From: Stenotrophomonas maltophilia
GTDB taxonomy: Bacteria; Pseudomonadota; Gammaproteobacteria; Xanthomonadales; Xanthomonadaceae
NCBI RefSeq assembly: GCF_003205835.1
Contig: NZ_CP029773.1
Coordinates: forward strand, 2,326,501 to 2,390,500
DNA length: 64,000 nucleotides
Reading direction: 5' to 3'
Below, one piece after another: positions 1-9,041 of the stretch. Each line of letters starts with the position of its first letter. The first letter of the stretch is position 1. Position numbers and translations under genes: made by a program. Below the pieces are notes generated by a model, which was not told the origin of the DNA, did no database searches, and saw nothing but the letters and a program-made list of their open reading frames with translations.

Positions 1-707
1 GACGCTTCGTCGCTGGCCAGGAACAGCACCACATTGGCAACTTCCTCTGCACGTCCGAAGCGACCAAGCGGGATGCGTGAGCGCATGCCATGGTTGGCGC
101 CATCGTTGGCGATCAGGTCCTTGTTCTGTGGCGTATCGATGATGCCCGGGTGCACCGAGTTGACGCGGATGTTGAAGCTGGCGAACTCGGCAGCAGCCCC
201 CTTGGCAAGCAGGCGGTTGGCGCCCTTGGAGGGGCAATAGCCAGGATGGATGCCGGTGATGGCCACGAGTCCACAGATGGACGACATGTTCACGATCGAG
301 CCCTTGCCCGCGCGCTTCATGTGCGGACTGACCACCTTCATGCCGAGGAAATGGCTGTTGAGGTTGAGCTGGATGATGGCGTTGAAGCCTTCCAGCGTGG
401 CGTTGTCCCAGGTATCAAAAGGGCCGGGAAGCCCTGCATTGTTGACCAGGACGTCGATGCGGCCGTGCGTTGCGATGACCTGGTCGACCACGTCGTTCCA
501 CTGGTCTTCGCGGGTGACATCCAGGGGCAGGGCCGTGGCCGACAGGCCTTCAGCACTGAGCTCCGCTGCAATGGCCAGTGCCGCGTCGGCGCGGATGTCA
601 GTGATGAAGACGTGGGCGCCCTCGCGCGCGAACAGGCGGGCATCGGCCGCCCCCATGCCGGCACCCGCGCCGGTGATGATTGCTACTTTTTCCTTCAAAC
701 GTGCCAT
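1..707 (-). CDS. SDR family oxidoreductase, 3' end outside window
   Basis: Short-chain dehydrogenase/reductase that should catalyse NAD(P)-dependent oxidation or reduction of a small alcohol or ketone in the cytoplasm. About 235 residues are visible. The start (MARLKEKVAIITGAGAGMG) carries the TGxxxGxG dinucleotide-binding motif near residue 12. NNAG follows near residue 90, then the catalytic serine in NMSSICG and the YCPSK (YxxxK) pair near residues 153-157. The family is usually about 250 residues, so only the C-terminal tip is missing, cut by the window edge. I chose the ATG at 707 because it places the Rossmann motif at the normal distance. Substrate is not predictable. It stands alone, divergent from the acetyltransferase at 908. 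Confidence 0.9.
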   Translation of the reverse strand, partial: MARLKEKVAIITGAGAGMGAADARLFAREGAHVFITDIRADAALAIAAELSAEGLSATALPLDVTREDQWNDVVDQVIATHGRIDVLVNNAGLPGPFDTWDNATLEGFNAIIQLNLNSHFLGMKVVSPHMKRAGKGSIVNMSSICGLVAITGIHPGYCPSKGANRLLAKGAAAEFASFNIRVNSVHPGIIDTPQNKDLIANDGANHGMRSRIPLGRFGRAEEVANVVLFLASDEA

Positions 708-907
708 GTGAACGCCTCTGTGCTGTGGATCATGGGTTGAGAGGCCCATGCGCTGCGGCTCACTGGCCGGCGCCGGATTCTGCATCCATTGGGCGCTCTG
801 GCAGCTCTCAATCCCATGTGCGGGCGTCCGCATTACCTTCGGGATTGTTCATGCCTGGATTCTGCTAGTGTCCGCCTTGCCCACTACGCTGATCCGCGAG
901 GAACCGC

Positions 908-1387
908 ATGGAAATCCGACCCGCCAGCGCGGACGACATCGAGACCATGTGGGCGATCTTCCAGGCCGCCATTGCGACGGAAGATGCGCTTCCGTTCGCC
1001 GGCACCTTCGAGGCCGGGACCTTTCGGAGCCATTGGTTCGGAGTACAGGCGGCCTTTGTGGCCGTTCTGGAAGGGCGCGTGGCCGGAATGTACAAGATGG
1101 GTGCCAACTATCCAGACCTGGGCGCGCACGTGGCCAGCGCTACCTATGTAGTCGATCCCCGGGTGCAAGGTCGCGGCATTGGCCGGGCGCTGGTGGAGCA
1201 CAGTCTTGATCGAGCCAGATCGGAAGGCTTCCTGGCCATGCAGTTCAATTACGTGGTCAGTACCAATGCGCCAGCGGTTGAGCTGTATCGGAAGCTGGGC
1301 TTCGCCGTGGTCGGGACGCTACCTGCGGCGTTCCGGCATCGGTCGCTGGGGTTGGTTGATGTATATGTGATGCACCGGTTCCTGTAG
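908..1387 (+). CDS. GNAT family N-acetyltransferase
   Basis: 159-residue single-domain acetyltransferase of the GNAT (RimI-like) superfamily, expected to move an acetyl group from acetyl-CoA to an amine. It begins MEIRPASADDIETMW, the usual first strand and helix. The acetyl-CoA motif A is visible as VDPRVQGRGIGRALVEH near residues 80-96 (R/Q-x-x-G-x-G). The C-terminal strand NAPAVELYRKLGFAVVG is the typical motif B. Size fits a stand-alone GNAT. A substrate cannot be named, and the gene has no operon partner on its strand. Confidence 0.9.
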   Translation: MEIRPASADDIETMWAIFQAAIATEDALPFAGTFEAGTFRSHWFGVQAAFVAVLEGRVAGMYKMGANYPDLGAHVASATYVVDPRVQGRGIGRALVEHSLDRARSEGFLAMQFNYVVSTNAPAVELYRKLGFAVVGTLPAAFRHRSLGLVDVYVMHRFL

Positions 1388-1476
1388 ACAGCGATATCGC
1401 TGTCCATCGGCTTCGGTGCGTCGGGCGGAATGGGATTGAAATGCCGTGGCGATGTGTACCGCCGACGGCACAGCTA

Positions 1477-2085
1477 TCAGGCGAAGACGCGCTCGATGTC
1501 CAGCTGGGCGTGCCGCAGTGCCTGTGCACGCGCATCGTCGCCCATTGCCAGACCTTCGGCCCGGATGAACTGCAGGTCGGTGACGCCCAGGAAGCCGAAC
1601 AGGCTGGTCAGGTAGGTTTCGTGATGATCCATGGCCGCGCCGGGCGCATCACCTGCATACATGCCGCCGCGCGTGGAGGCGATCAGCACCCGCTTGCCGC
1701 CCGCCAGGCCTTCCGGCCCCTGTGCGGTGTAGCGGAAGGTCTTGCCGGCCACCGCGATGCGGTCGATCCATGCCTTGAGCTGGCTGGGAATGCTGAAGTT
1801 GTACATCGGTGCTCCGATGACGACGACATCGGCCTGCAGGAAGGCATCCAGATCGTCGGTACCGAGCGCCACGTCCTGCTGCAGGGCATCGGCTTCGATG
1901 GGGGCGCCCTGGGCAGCGGCAAGGTGGGGCGGGGCAAGGTGGTCGACCGGTGCCAGGGCGAGGTCGCGGTAGGTCACGCTCACGTCGCCATGCTGCTGGC
2001 GGGCAGCCTCGATGAGCTGGGCGGTGAGCTGGCGGCTGACCGACTGCTGGCCCAGGATGCTGGAATCAATGTGCAGGAGCTTCAT
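1477..2085 (-). CDS. azoR: FMN-dependent NADH-azoreductase
   Basis: Flavodoxin-like FMN oxidoreductase that reduces azo bonds and quinones with NADH. I chose the ATG at 2085, giving 202 residues, because [18 protein letters not shown] is the conserved AzoR N-terminus with the phosphate-binding SxxxxxSxSR loop; an upstream in-frame start adds 19 unlikely residues. The signature [16 protein letters not shown] sits near residue 95 and the STRGGMY loop near residue 140. Length matches the usual 200. It is divergent from a DoxX gene and near a LysR regulator, an arrangement often seen for quinone or electrophile responses. Regulation by that LysR protein is inferred. Confidence 0.93.
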   Translation of the reverse strand: MKLLHIDSSILGQQSVSRQLTAQLIEAARQQHGDVSVTYRDLALAPVDHLAPPHLAAAQGAPIEADALQQDVALGTDDLDAFLQADVVVIGAPMYNFSIPSQLKAWIDRIAVAGKTFRYTAQGPEGLAGGKRVLIASTRGGMYAGDAPGAAMDHHETYLTSLFGFLGVTDLQFIRAEGLAMGDDARAQALRHAQLDIERVFA

Positions 2086-2197
2086 GGCGGTTCTCGTAGT
2101 GGAGGGTAGGGCGGGCCCGGTGAACGAACTGCCTTGGGCCACGGCTGCACTCTATTTCCGGGCATTGGGCCCCACTAGCCGGTCGCAGCGGATTTCA

Positions 2198-2252
2198 TTC
2201 GTCCACGGATGGGAGCAATCCCACTGCGGGTGGATTCGTCCATGAATGGACG
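2198..2252. promoter_or_regulatory. Operator-like palindrome between azoR and DoxX
   Basis: The 300-base gap between the divergent azoR and DoxX genes holds a perfect inverted repeat, CGTCCAT-GA-ATGGACG, at 2237-2252. The string ATTCGTCCA occurs twice, at 2198-2206 and 2234-2242. Spaced copies of a half-site next to a palindrome are typical of LysR-type binding regions, and a LysR gene lies just beyond DoxX at 2902. Binding is inferred. Confidence 0.5.
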
Positions 2253-2387
2253 GGTGTATTCCCCCTGGGGCGGCTAGTGGGCGGTGGAAGGGGCACCTAG
2301 AGTGCGTCCCGCTGGCAGTGATGATGTCGTCGTTCCTGCCGCTGCCACCGACCCTCTTGTTTCAACACGCCTCCAGGAAACGCAGAC

Positions 2388-2813
2388 ATGTCCACTTACT
2401 CCACAACCACCTTTGGCGCCTCGTCCTCCACCCGCCTGCAGGGCGCAGTCGAACTGCTTGGCCGCCTCCTGCTGGTCGCACTGTTCCTGCTGTCGGGATT
2501 CGGCAAGCTGAGCGCCTACGAGGCCACGGCGGGGTACATGGCCTCGGTCGGTGTCCCCGCGCTGATGCTGCCGCTGGTGATCCTGGCGGAGATCGGTGGC
2601 GCGCTGGCGATCGCAGCGGGTTGGCAGACCCGGCTGGTCGCCATGTTGCTTGCCGGCTTCACCCTGGTCACCACCTTCCTGTTCCACAACAACTTCGCAG
2701 ACCAGACGCAGATGATCATGTTCCTCAAGAATGTTTCCATTGCCGGTGCATTCCTGATGCTGGCCGCCAACGGCGCCGGCCGATTCAGCCTGGATGCGCG
2801 CAAGGCCCGATGA
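2388..2813 (+). CDS. DoxX family membrane protein
   Basis: 141-residue inner-membrane protein of the DoxX family. Four hydrophobic helices can be read, roughly at residues 22-42, 55-75, 82-98 and 112-126. The first ends in the family's LFLLSGFGKL, and AEIGGALAIAAGW follows in the third. Family members are linked to quinone, thiol or redox stress but have no firm general biochemical role. The neighbours azoR (divergent) and a LysR regulator (88 bases downstream) suggest a common quinone/electrophile response; that link is inferred from position. Confidence 0.88.
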   Translation: MSTYSTTTFGASSSTRLQGAVELLGRLLLVALFLLSGFGKLSAYEATAGYMASVGVPALMLPLVILAEIGGALAIAAGWQTRLVAMLLAGFTLVTTFLFHNNFADQTQMIMFLKNVSIAGAFLMLAANGAGRFSLDARKAR

Positions 2814-2901
2814 GGGCAGGGCGCCGCGCCGAGCGTGGCGACACCATTTGCAACACAATGCAGGGGCCTCCGTACCGGAGTCGTGTGCATGGAGACCGCG
2901 G

Positions 2902-3804
2902 GTGATCGACCTCAATGATGTGGCCCTGTTCGTACAGGTAGCCAAAGCCGGCAGCTTCGCCGAGGCCGCGCGCCGCGTCGGCATGCCCTCCAATACCGCC
3001 AGCCGGCGCATCCAGCAGCTGGAGGCGCAGCTGGGCGTCCGGCTGCTGCATCGGTCCACCCGCAAGTTGACCCTGACCGATGCCGGTGAGGGCTTGTACG
3101 CACGCAGCGTGGAGCAGATCGAGGCGCTGGCGGACGTCACCCAGGAGCTGTCCGAGGGAAGCGAAGCGCCGGTGGGCAAGGTGCGCGTCGCCGCGCCGGT
3201 GGACTTCTTCAACTGGTTCCAGTTGGAATGGGTGCAGTCATTCCTGCAGGCCCATCCCAGGGTCCGCCTGGAGTTCGTGCTCAATGATGCGCGCGCCGAC
3301 CTGGTCGCTGACGGCATCGATGTTGCGATTCGTGCAGGTGCAGTCACCGGACCAACACTGATCGCGCGCCGGGTGGGCAACAACCGTGCCGTGCTGGTGG
3401 CCAGCCCGGCCTACCTGGAGGCACGGGGAGCGCCCAGCGCACTGGAGGACCTGTCCACGCACGACTGTATCGCCGTGCCCTCGGGCTCAGGGCGCACGCA
3501 GTGGCGCTTGATGGGGCCGGATGGCCCCGCCGAGGTCGAAGTGCGCGGGCGATTCAGCGCCAACTCGGCCTTGGCCTTGACCAAGGCCTGCGTGGCGGGC
3601 ATGGGCATCGCGCTGCTGACCGAGGCGATGGTGGCGCAGCCGCTGCGGGAAGGGAAGCTGGTGCAGGTGCTGCCCGACTACCGTATTGACGGGCTGGAGT
3701 TGTTCGTGGTCTACCAGAGCCGGCGGCAGCTGCCTCGCGCCGCCAGCGCGTTTGTCGAGTTCGCCACGACCCATCTGGTGCAGGGGCAGCTGGTGGACGC
3801 CTGA
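2902..3804 (+). CDS. LysR family transcriptional regulator
   Basis: 300-residue LysR-type regulator. The N-terminal winged helix-turn-helix covers roughly residues 1-60, with ALFVQVAKAGSFAEAARR and SRRIQQLEAQLGVRLLHR clearly visible. A periplasmic-binding-protein-like effector domain fills residues 90-300. I chose the GTG at 2902 because GGAGA lies just upstream at 2891 and VIDLNDVALFVQ is a normal LysR start; a longer frame from 2794 adds unlike sequence overlapping DoxX. It probably controls DoxX and the divergent azoR. Confidence 0.92.
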   Translation: MIDLNDVALFVQVAKAGSFAEAARRVGMPSNTASRRIQQLEAQLGVRLLHRSTRKLTLTDAGEGLYARSVEQIEALADVTQELSEGSEAPVGKVRVAAPVDFFNWFQLEWVQSFLQAHPRVRLEFVLNDARADLVADGIDVAIRAGAVTGPTLIARRVGNNRAVLVASPAYLEARGAPSALEDLSTHDCIAVPSGSGRTQWRLMGPDGPAEVEVRGRFSANSALALTKACVAGMGIALLTEAMVAQPLREGKLVQVLPDYRIDGLELFVVYQSRRQLPRAASAFVEFATTHLVQGQLVDA

Positions 3805-3960
3805 ATCGGGCGGTAGCTGTTTCGGCGCCTGGCAGCGATTGCTCCAGCCGTGGAGGGGTGAAATCCGATCTGACCGGCTACTGCTGTGCGTGGCCGGCGC
3901 CTACCTTGGACGTACGACGCCGTCGCGTCGTTCGAAAACGACTTCCAAGGAGACCACGCC

Positions 3961-4833
3961 ATGCTTGCCGTCCACCCTTCCGAATCCAGCGCGATCTCTC
4001 CGGTCGCCTCCGTGCGCCGCATCGTGCATCGCACCCGCGGCCGCAGCCACGGACCCATCACCCGGCTGGTGAGTCCTTCCGACCTGGGCGAACGTCTCAA
4101 GCCGTTCGTCTTCCTCGACCTTATCGATGCGCGTGATCTTTCGCGCTCCCCGGCCCCTGCGCTTGGCCTGCATCCGCATTCGGGCATCGCCACGCTCACC
4201 TGGCTGCTGGAAGGGGCGGTCGACTATGAAGACGACCAGGGGCGCCAGGGCAGTATCGAGGCCGGCTGGATGGAGTGGATGCAGGCCGGCAGTGGCGCCT
4301 GGCACGGCGGCGGATTCGGTGATTCCGATCGGCTGCGCGGTTTCCAGCTGTGGCTTGCGCTGCCGCCCGCACTGGAACTGGGCGCGCCCTTCAGCCGCTA
4401 CTTTTCTCCTGGCGAGATCCGCAGCGAAGGTCCGGTGACCGTATTGCTGGGAGCGTACGGCATGGCCCGCAGCCCCATCGATGCGCCGGCACCGATCAAC
4501 TACTTTTCGGTGAAGCTGGCGGCAGGGGATTCGTGGCGGTTCCAACCGCCGCCGGGACATGACGTGGCCTGGGCCGCGGTGAGCGTGGGCTCGCTGCGTA
4601 TACCCGATGCGATCGGTGCAGGTGAAATGGTGGTCTTCGAGGAAGGTGGTCAGGAGGTCGCGTTCTTCGCCCGGGAGGACACCGAGTTCGTGTTCGGCAC
4701 CGCGGCACGGCATCCGTATCCGCTGGCAACCGGCTACTACTCGGTCCATACCAGCCCGCAGGCATTGGAAGCGGGTGAAGCGCGTATCCGGGATCTGGGG
4801 GAGCAGATCCGGGTGGCGGGAAGCGCTGGCTGA
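3961..4833 (+). CDS. Pirin family protein
   Basis: 290-residue bicupin of the pirin family, an iron-binding fold whose bacterial members include quercetinase-like dioxygenases. The N-terminal cupin contains GLHPHSGIATLTWLLEG near residue 66, which supplies the HPH metal ligands, and the second His-rich stretch GSGAWHGG near residue 110. A C-terminal cupin follows from about residue 180. The ATG at 3961 is chosen for the AAGGAG ribosome site at 3948; an upstream frame from 3886 has none. It stands alone, and the AraC regulator at 4874 converges on it. Enzyme activity is unproven. Confidence 0.88.
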   Translation: MLAVHPSESSAISPVASVRRIVHRTRGRSHGPITRLVSPSDLGERLKPFVFLDLIDARDLSRSPAPALGLHPHSGIATLTWLLEGAVDYEDDQGRQGSIEAGWMEWMQAGSGAWHGGGFGDSDRLRGFQLWLALPPALELGAPFSRYFSPGEIRSEGPVTVLLGAYGMARSPIDAPAPINYFSVKLAAGDSWRFQPPPGHDVAWAAVSVGSLRIPDAIGAGEMVVFEEGGQEVAFFAREDTEFVFGTAARHPYPLATGYYSVHTSPQALEAGEARIRDLGEQIRVAGSAG

Positions 4834-4873
4834 TGGAGTCGGCTCTGGAGCAGGGCAGGTGGTTGAGGCCCGC

Positions 4874-5722
4874 CTATCGTGCGTGGCCGCTACTGCTTCC
4901 GCGCACGAAGGCCGCTGCCAGCCGCAGTGCATCGTCGCTGCCGCGATCACCACGCAGGGCATTCACCAGCCTGCCTGGCGTGACGCCGGTCCATCGCACC
5001 AGGTCATGCGTGGCATGGGCCTGGTCGCTGTAGCCGTGGCGCGCAGCGGCGGAGGCGATGCTGGTGGCTTCTCCATCCAGCGTGTGCAACAGAGCCTGCA
5101 GCCTGCATACGCGGGCATATTCTTTCGGCGTCATGCCCACGGACGCCAGAAAACGCGACTGTAAGCCACGCAGGGACATGCCGAGCCGCCGCGCCAGTTC
5201 GGCGATGCGCAGGTCGCCTTCCGCTGAATCCAGTTCCGCAACGGCCTGCTCGATGCGCTCGTCCAAAGTGAAGCTGGCACAGCATTCCCGCAGCACCTGC
5301 CATAACGGCTCGGGCGTGCCGCTTGCCGCGCTGGCGCGTGCGGCCGCACCGAAGGTCTCAGCAAAGGAGGCATCCAGCGTGTACAGGTCCGGTGCCTGGT
5401 CGCGAAGACCGGGCAGGCGGGCACCGGCGATCACGGCGCTTGCTGCCGGCTGCAGCCGTACGCCGATGCAGAACACCGGGCCGACGGCCCGCAGGCGGAT
5501 CGGGCCGCATTGCTGTGCGGCGAAACAGAACGGTAGATCGGAACGGATCCGGCCGTCTGCCCCATGCAGATGCAGCGGCACGCCAAGTTCCGCCAGCAAC
5601 TCGCACCGGCCATCGGGATAGATGACCTGAACCTCATGGCCTGGGGCTTCGTCCCGCAGCCACCAGAGGCACTGGACATGACGGCGCAGGTCGTCGGGGG
5701 CAGGGTGCTCGCGGTAGTCCAT
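4874..5722 (-). CDS. AraC family transcriptional regulator
   Basis: 282-residue regulator. The first 150 residues form a DUF6597-like sensor domain (LRRHVQCLWWLRDEAPG and QVIYPDGRCELL). The C-terminal AraC helix-turn-helix pair spans roughly residues 165-255, with IAELARRLGMSLRGLQSRF and the second helix region YSDQAHATHDLVRWTGVTP. The target is unknown. It is divergent from the small secreted DUF6265 gene at 5812, which is the most natural candidate. Confidence 0.88.
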   Translation of the reverse strand: MDYREHPAPDDLRRHVQCLWWLRDEAPGHEVQVIYPDGRCELLAELGVPLHLHGADGRIRSDLPFCFAAQQCGPIRLRAVGPVFCIGVRLQPAASAVIAGARLPGLRDQAPDLYTLDASFAETFGAAARASAASGTPEPLWQVLRECCASFTLDERIEQAVAELDSAEGDLRIAELARRLGMSLRGLQSRFLASVGMTPKEYARVCRLQALLHTLDGEATSIASAAARHGYSDQAHATHDLVRWTGVTPGRLVNALRGDRGSDDALRLAAAFVRGSSSGHAR

Positions 5723-5811
5723 GCGGCATCGGACGTCATCCTGCGCATTTTTACAAGCGCCCCCGGGGCTGGGGCGCTAGCCTGCGTCCAACCGATCCAG
5801 GAGGTCAGGGC

Positions 5812-6273
5812 ATGTTGAAGTCGACGTTGGTGGTGCTGGGCGCAGGGCTGGCGTTGGGAAGCAGTGCAGTCACCGCTGCTCCAGCCAGGTTCGACTGGTT
5901 GGCCGGGCATTGGTGCGGTGGTACCGAGGAGCGCAGGCTTGATGAGGTGTGGCTGCCAGAGGCCGGCGGCGCCCTGCTTGGCATGTCACGGACGTTGAGC
6001 CACGGCAGCATGGCGTCTTTCGAGTACATGCGCCTGGTGCCGGCCGGCAAGGCGGCCGGCCTGCATGTGCAGCCCAACGGCGTGGCGCCGACCACATTCG
6101 CGATTGCCGACCACGGCGAGAACTGGGTGGTGTTCGAGAACCCGCAGCATGACTTCCCGAACCGCATCGAGTACCGGCGCGATGGCGCCGAGTTGAAAGC
6201 CAGCATCTCCGGGCCGGGAGAGGATGGGAAGATCCTGCGGATTCCGTTCGACTATCGGGGCTGCGGGGAATGA
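5812..6273 (+). CDS. DUF6265 family secreted protein
   Basis: 153-residue protein with a Sec signal peptide (MLKSTLVVLGAGLALGSSAVTAAP, cut near residue 22). The mature part shows the DUF6265 pattern: FDWLAGHWCGG, then WLPEAGGALLGMSR, FEYMRL and FENPQHDFPNRIEY. The family is a small beta-barrel of unknown function. A ribosome site GGAGGTC lies at 5800. It faces the AraC regulator. Confidence 0.85.
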   Translation: MLKSTLVVLGAGLALGSSAVTAAPARFDWLAGHWCGGTEERRLDEVWLPEAGGALLGMSRTLSHGSMASFEYMRLVPAGKAAGLHVQPNGVAPTTFAIADHGENWVVFENPQHDFPNRIEYRRDGAELKASISGPGEDGKILRIPFDYRGCGE

Positions 6274-6385
6274 GTGGGCAAGTTGACCCAGGGGAGGGCT
6301 TGGATCTGAGGACATTGCTTGAGCATCTGTCTGCTGTGCGTCAGGATGACGGCAACAAAGACTGCAGCAATGATGTGATGAAACC

Positions 6386-6967
6386 ATGATTGACGACAGG
6401 AAGCCGCCAATGTTGGATTCTATTGTTCCGAACAGCCTGAGCAGCGATATGCGAGACATTGATCTCTGTGTCGCTGACTACAAGACGCAACTTGAGAAAA
6501 GCAGCATTAGGAAGGCGTACGGCTATTTGCTGCGATACGTGATGCACCTGAAGGCGCATTTCGCAAACCAGCTGTCGGATAGATATTCTTTCGGCAATGT
6601 ATCTCCCGGATACATGGACTTCACCTATTTCCCTTTCTTCGATGATTTTTTGCGAGAGCGCAAGCTGCGCTTGGGGGTCGTGCTGAATCATCAGGATTTG
6701 CGCTTCGAACTTTGGCTGATGGGACAGAATGCGGCTGTCCAGAAACGCTACTGGAGTTTGCTCAGAAAAAGCGCATGGAATGCAGGGCGCACAGAGATGC
6801 CCAAGTACAGTGTTGTAGAGGCAATCCTTGCCGAATCCCCACGCTTCGAAGATGCAGGCCAGCTCACAGTACGAATCAAAGAGGAAGCAATGCGCATCTC
6901 GGAGGCGGTGGCCGATGCCATTAGAGTCGCTGAGGCTCGTGAAGCGTCATCCGGGAGTTCTGTGTAA
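6386..6967 (+). CDS. DUF7000 family protein
   Basis: 193-residue soluble protein resembling the DUF7000 family. The repeated family words are visible: YKTQLEKSSIRKAYGYLLRY near residue 31, GYMDFTYFPFFDDFLRERK near residue 72, LRFELWLMGQN and VQKRYWSLLRK near residues 105-128. Function is unknown. Base composition is lower in GC than the upstream genes, so it marks the start of the accessory zone. The ATG at 6410 is an alternative start. Confidence 0.7.
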   Translation: MIDDRKPPMLDSIVPNSLSSDMRDIDLCVADYKTQLEKSSIRKAYGYLLRYVMHLKAHFANQLSDRYSFGNVSPGYMDFTYFPFFDDFLRERKLRLGVVLNHQDLRFELWLMGQNAAVQKRYWSLLRKSAWNAGRTEMPKYSVVEAILAESPRFEDAGQLTVRIKEEAMRISEAVADAIRVAEAREASSGSSV

Positions 6968-6986
6968 CCAGGCGTTGGAGCCGCCC

Positions 6987-7124
6987 CAACTAAAAGTGTT
7001 ACTTGGCAGGGTGTTTGAAAACAATAGGTTACGGCCGGGCGCAGGAAGGAAGTAGCACTTTGGGCTGCGCATCCCTCCAACTATATTTGATACATAAATT
7101 GCGCTACAACTAAAGGTGTTACTT
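6987..7124. repeat. Direct repeat pair of 18 bases, 120 bases apart
   Basis: CAACTAAAAGTGTTACTT at 6987-7004 recurs with one change (AAAGG for AAAAG) at 7107-7124. Both are followed by a G-rich stretch (GGCAGG, CTGGGTAGG). They lie in the 250-base gene-free gap between the DUF7000 gene and the decayed material at 7217. They may be ends of a lost element or a pair of regulatory sites. Confidence 0.5.
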
Positions 7125-7216
7125 TTCTGGGTAGGTTTTCAGGCGCGACTCCAGTCGGCCTTGGGGTGCTTGATGGGTTGGCGGACTGAAGCTCTGGCGG
7201 GTAGTCCCGCCGACAT

Positions 7217-7660
7217 TCATGGCGCCGCGATCGTTGATCGATTGAATTGCCCTGATTTTGCCACGTCAAGCCGCGGGTTGCCCGCAGGCGTTCGGCTAGC
7301 CAGTGCCGGAGAAAGACGGTTCAGTTCGTCATCCCACATGGAAGTCATTCTTCCGACCAAGTCTCCGCAGCCAATGAATATTTCGTCGATAGCTTCCGTG
7401 GTTGTTAGGCCAGAAGAATAGAAGGCGTCTTGGACTTGGTAGGGGTAGGCCCTTTCGAGAACGATCTGGCCGAGCGCATCCAAGTGCTTGGCCGCCTGCC
7501 TACTTTGGGGCGTGTCTTCAACTAACACCAGGCGGATCCCTATCTCAAGCGGCGGGGGCAGCCCCGGGCTGCGCATTGATCGAACGCCTTCGCTCGATAT
7601 CAGATAACTGCCCCTTCTTAGCTCGGCAATCAGTTGCCCCCCCCAGTTCCTCTGCGTCAT
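7217..7660 (-). CDS. Hypothetical protein, possibly a broken gene
   Basis: Open frame of up to 147 residues that I do not recognise. The middle (GIRLVLVEDTPQSRQAAKHL through EIFIGCGDLVGRMTSMWDDE) looks like real protein, with a hydrophobic strand followed by acidic helices, whereas both ends look random. It overlaps the other minus-strand fragment at 7545-7797 in a different frame, so the two may be parts of one frameshifted gene. No ribosome site is evident. Confidence 0.3.
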   Translation of the reverse strand: MTQRNWGGQLIAELRRGSYLISSEGVRSMRSPGLPPPLEIGIRLVLVEDTPQSRQAAKHLDALGQIVLERAYPYQVQDAFYSSGLTTTEAIDEIFIGCGDLVGRMTSMWDDELNRLSPALASRTPAGNPRLDVAKSGQFNRSTIAAP

Positions 7661-7797
7661 CCAGGCCGAGTGAGATCAGGCCATTTCTGAACGAGCACGC
7701 CGCGTCCGCGCATGCATCGCTTAGGTCTTTAACTGCCGGCGTATAGCCGTGATGTGCCGAGTGCCAGACAGCGATGTGATAGAGCCCGTATGTCAGT
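7545..7797 (-). pseudogene. 3' fragment of an unrecognised gene cut by the IS element
   Basis: Reading away from the IS left end on the minus strand, an open frame gives LTYGLYHIAVWHSAHHGY and about 60 further residues before a stop. It has no start of its own because the IS begins at 7798. It does not resemble the DUF6988-like C-terminus expected if the two IS flanks had once been one gene, so it is probably the tail of a different gene. Confidence 0.4.
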
Positions 7798-7860
7798 GGG
7801 GTTCTACCCCGTTTTCCCGGACACTTACAAGAAGGCCGATCGAGGCCATGAGGAGTGTTC

Positions 7861-8148
7861 ATGTCAAAGCGTAGGAAGTTCACTGCCGAGTTCAAGCGTG
7901 GTGCGGTTGAGCAGGCCAGCCAGCCCGGCGTCAGCTGTGCCCAGGTGGCCCGGGAGCTGGGGATTCGCGACACCCTGCTGACCCGCTGGAAGCGTGAGGC
8001 ACAAAGCCCGGAATCTGCCGCCTTCGGCGGCACCGGGACACCGAGGGATGAAGAACTGGCCCTCCTCAAGCGCGAGCTGGAGCGGGTAAAGAAGGAACGG
8101 GATTTTTTGCGAGAAGCGGCGACGTTCTTTGCAAAGGGATCATCCTGA
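7861..8148 (+). CDS. IS3-family transposase OrfA
   Basis: 95-residue helix-turn-helix protein ([19 protein letters not shown] start, [16 protein letters not shown] recognition helix near residue 45) with a leucine-zipper tail ([20 protein letters not shown]). It binds IS ends and supplies the N-terminus of the OrfAB transposase. A run of six T followed by G at 8103-8109 near its end is a credible -1 slippery site, since the orfB frame is -1 relative to orfA and stays open upstream to that run. The start at ATG 7861 follows GGAG at 7850. Confidence 0.88.
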   Translation: MSKRRKFTAEFKRGAVEQASQPGVSCAQVARELGIRDTLLTRWKREAQSPESAAFGGTGTPRDEELALLKRELERVKKERDFLREAATFFAKGSS

Positions 8149-8156
8149 GGTATCAG

Positions 8157-9035
8157 GTGGTCGAACGTTGCCGCGATGAGTTTCCGATTCGGCTGATGTG
8201 CCGATGCCTGAGGGTTTCGGCCAGCGGTTATTACGAGTGGAGCAGGCGTCCTGTCAGCGCCCGGCAGCTCGACAATGAGCGCTTGGTAGTACGAATGCGT
8301 GAGCTTCACGAGGATAGTCGGGGCACGCTGGGAGCTGGCCGCATGCGCGAAGACCTGGCTGAGGAGGGCGAGACGGCCAGTCTGAACCGGGTAGCACGCC
8401 TGATGGCGGCCGACGGCCTGCAGGGGGGGCCTCGGCGCAAGCGCCGGGGGCAGCGTGGCAGTCCGGCCGTGACGCCAACGGGTGCCGTGACGCCACCGGG
8501 TGTGGTCAACCTGCTCGAACGCGACTTCCTCGCGCTGGAGCCTGAGACCAAATGGGTGACCGATATCACCGAGATCAAGACCCAGCAGGGCAAGCTGTAT
8601 CTGTGCATCGTGCTGGATCTTTACGATCAGCGGATTGCGGGGTGGTCAATGCACGATCGGCAGGACCGTCAGATGGTGATCCGAGCGGTGCAGATGGCGG
8701 TGTGGCAACGGCAAGGAAGTCATGCGGTGATCCTGCATTCGGACCGTGGCAGCCAGTTCCGAAGCGGTGACTATCAGGGATATCTGGCCGCCAACAGCCT
8801 GATCTGCTCAATGAGCGCGGTGGGGCATTGCGGTGACAACGCGGCCTGCGAAGGCTTTTTTGGCCTGCTCAAGCGTGAGCGGATCTACCGAACTAGCTAC
8901 CGCACACTGGATGCGGCACGAGCGGATGTGTTTGACTACATCGAGCGACGCCATAACCCAAGGATGCGACGAAGGGTCGCCAAGCAGGATCAGAAGATTG
9001 CAGCTCTTTTAAAACCGTCCGTGATATCGGGGTAG
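8157..9035 (+). CDS. IS3-family transposase OrfB (DDE integrase domain)
   Basis: 292-residue retroviral-type integrase domain that cuts and joins the IS ends, probably made mainly as an OrfAB fusion by -1 frameshifting. The HTH_21-like segment ([26 protein letters not shown]) is followed by the DDE catalytic core: D in [10 protein letters not shown] near residue 138, D in HSDRGSQF near residue 198, and E in [14 protein letters not shown] near residue 234. All three acidic residues are present, so the enzyme looks intact. The last codons run into the right inverted repeat. Confidence 0.9.
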   Translation: MVERCRDEFPIRLMCRCLRVSASGYYEWSRRPVSARQLDNERLVVRMRELHEDSRGTLGAGRMREDLAEEGETASLNRVARLMAADGLQGGPRRKRRGQRGSPAVTPTGAVTPPGVVNLLERDFLALEPETKWVTDITEIKTQQGKLYLCIVLDLYDQRIAGWSMHDRQDRQMVIRAVQMAVWQRQGSHAVILHSDRGSQFRSGDYQGYLAANSLICSMSAVGHCGDNAACEGFFGLLKRERIYRTSYRTLDAARADVFDYIERRHNPRMRRRVAKQDQKIAALLKPSVISG

Positions 9036-9041
9036 AACCCC

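Larger units (their letters stand above)
7798..9041 (+). mobile_element. IS3-family insertion sequence
   Basis: Complete element of 1244 bases with terminal inverted repeats: GGGGTTCTACCCCG at 7798-7811 and its exact reverse complement at 9028-9041. It encodes the two overlapping frames of an IS3 transposase. The orfB stop codon lies inside the right repeat. The flanking bases (CAGT left, CTGA right) show no 3-5 base target duplication, so the copy probably arose through a rearrangement after insertion. Confidence 0.88.

Noticed and set aside
90..740. Long plus-strand open frames across 90-740
   Set aside because: They are antisense to the SDR gene, whose Rossmann, Ser and YxxxK motifs are clear on the minus strand.
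2274..3383. 369-residue minus-strand frame over DoxX and LysR
   Set aside because: Rich in Arg/Ser with no motif; it is the shadow of two well-supported plus-strand genes.
6965..7010. Integron attC site
   Set aside because: GTTGGAG and CCCCAAC-like words are present, but the paired R/L boxes and the usual spacing are not.
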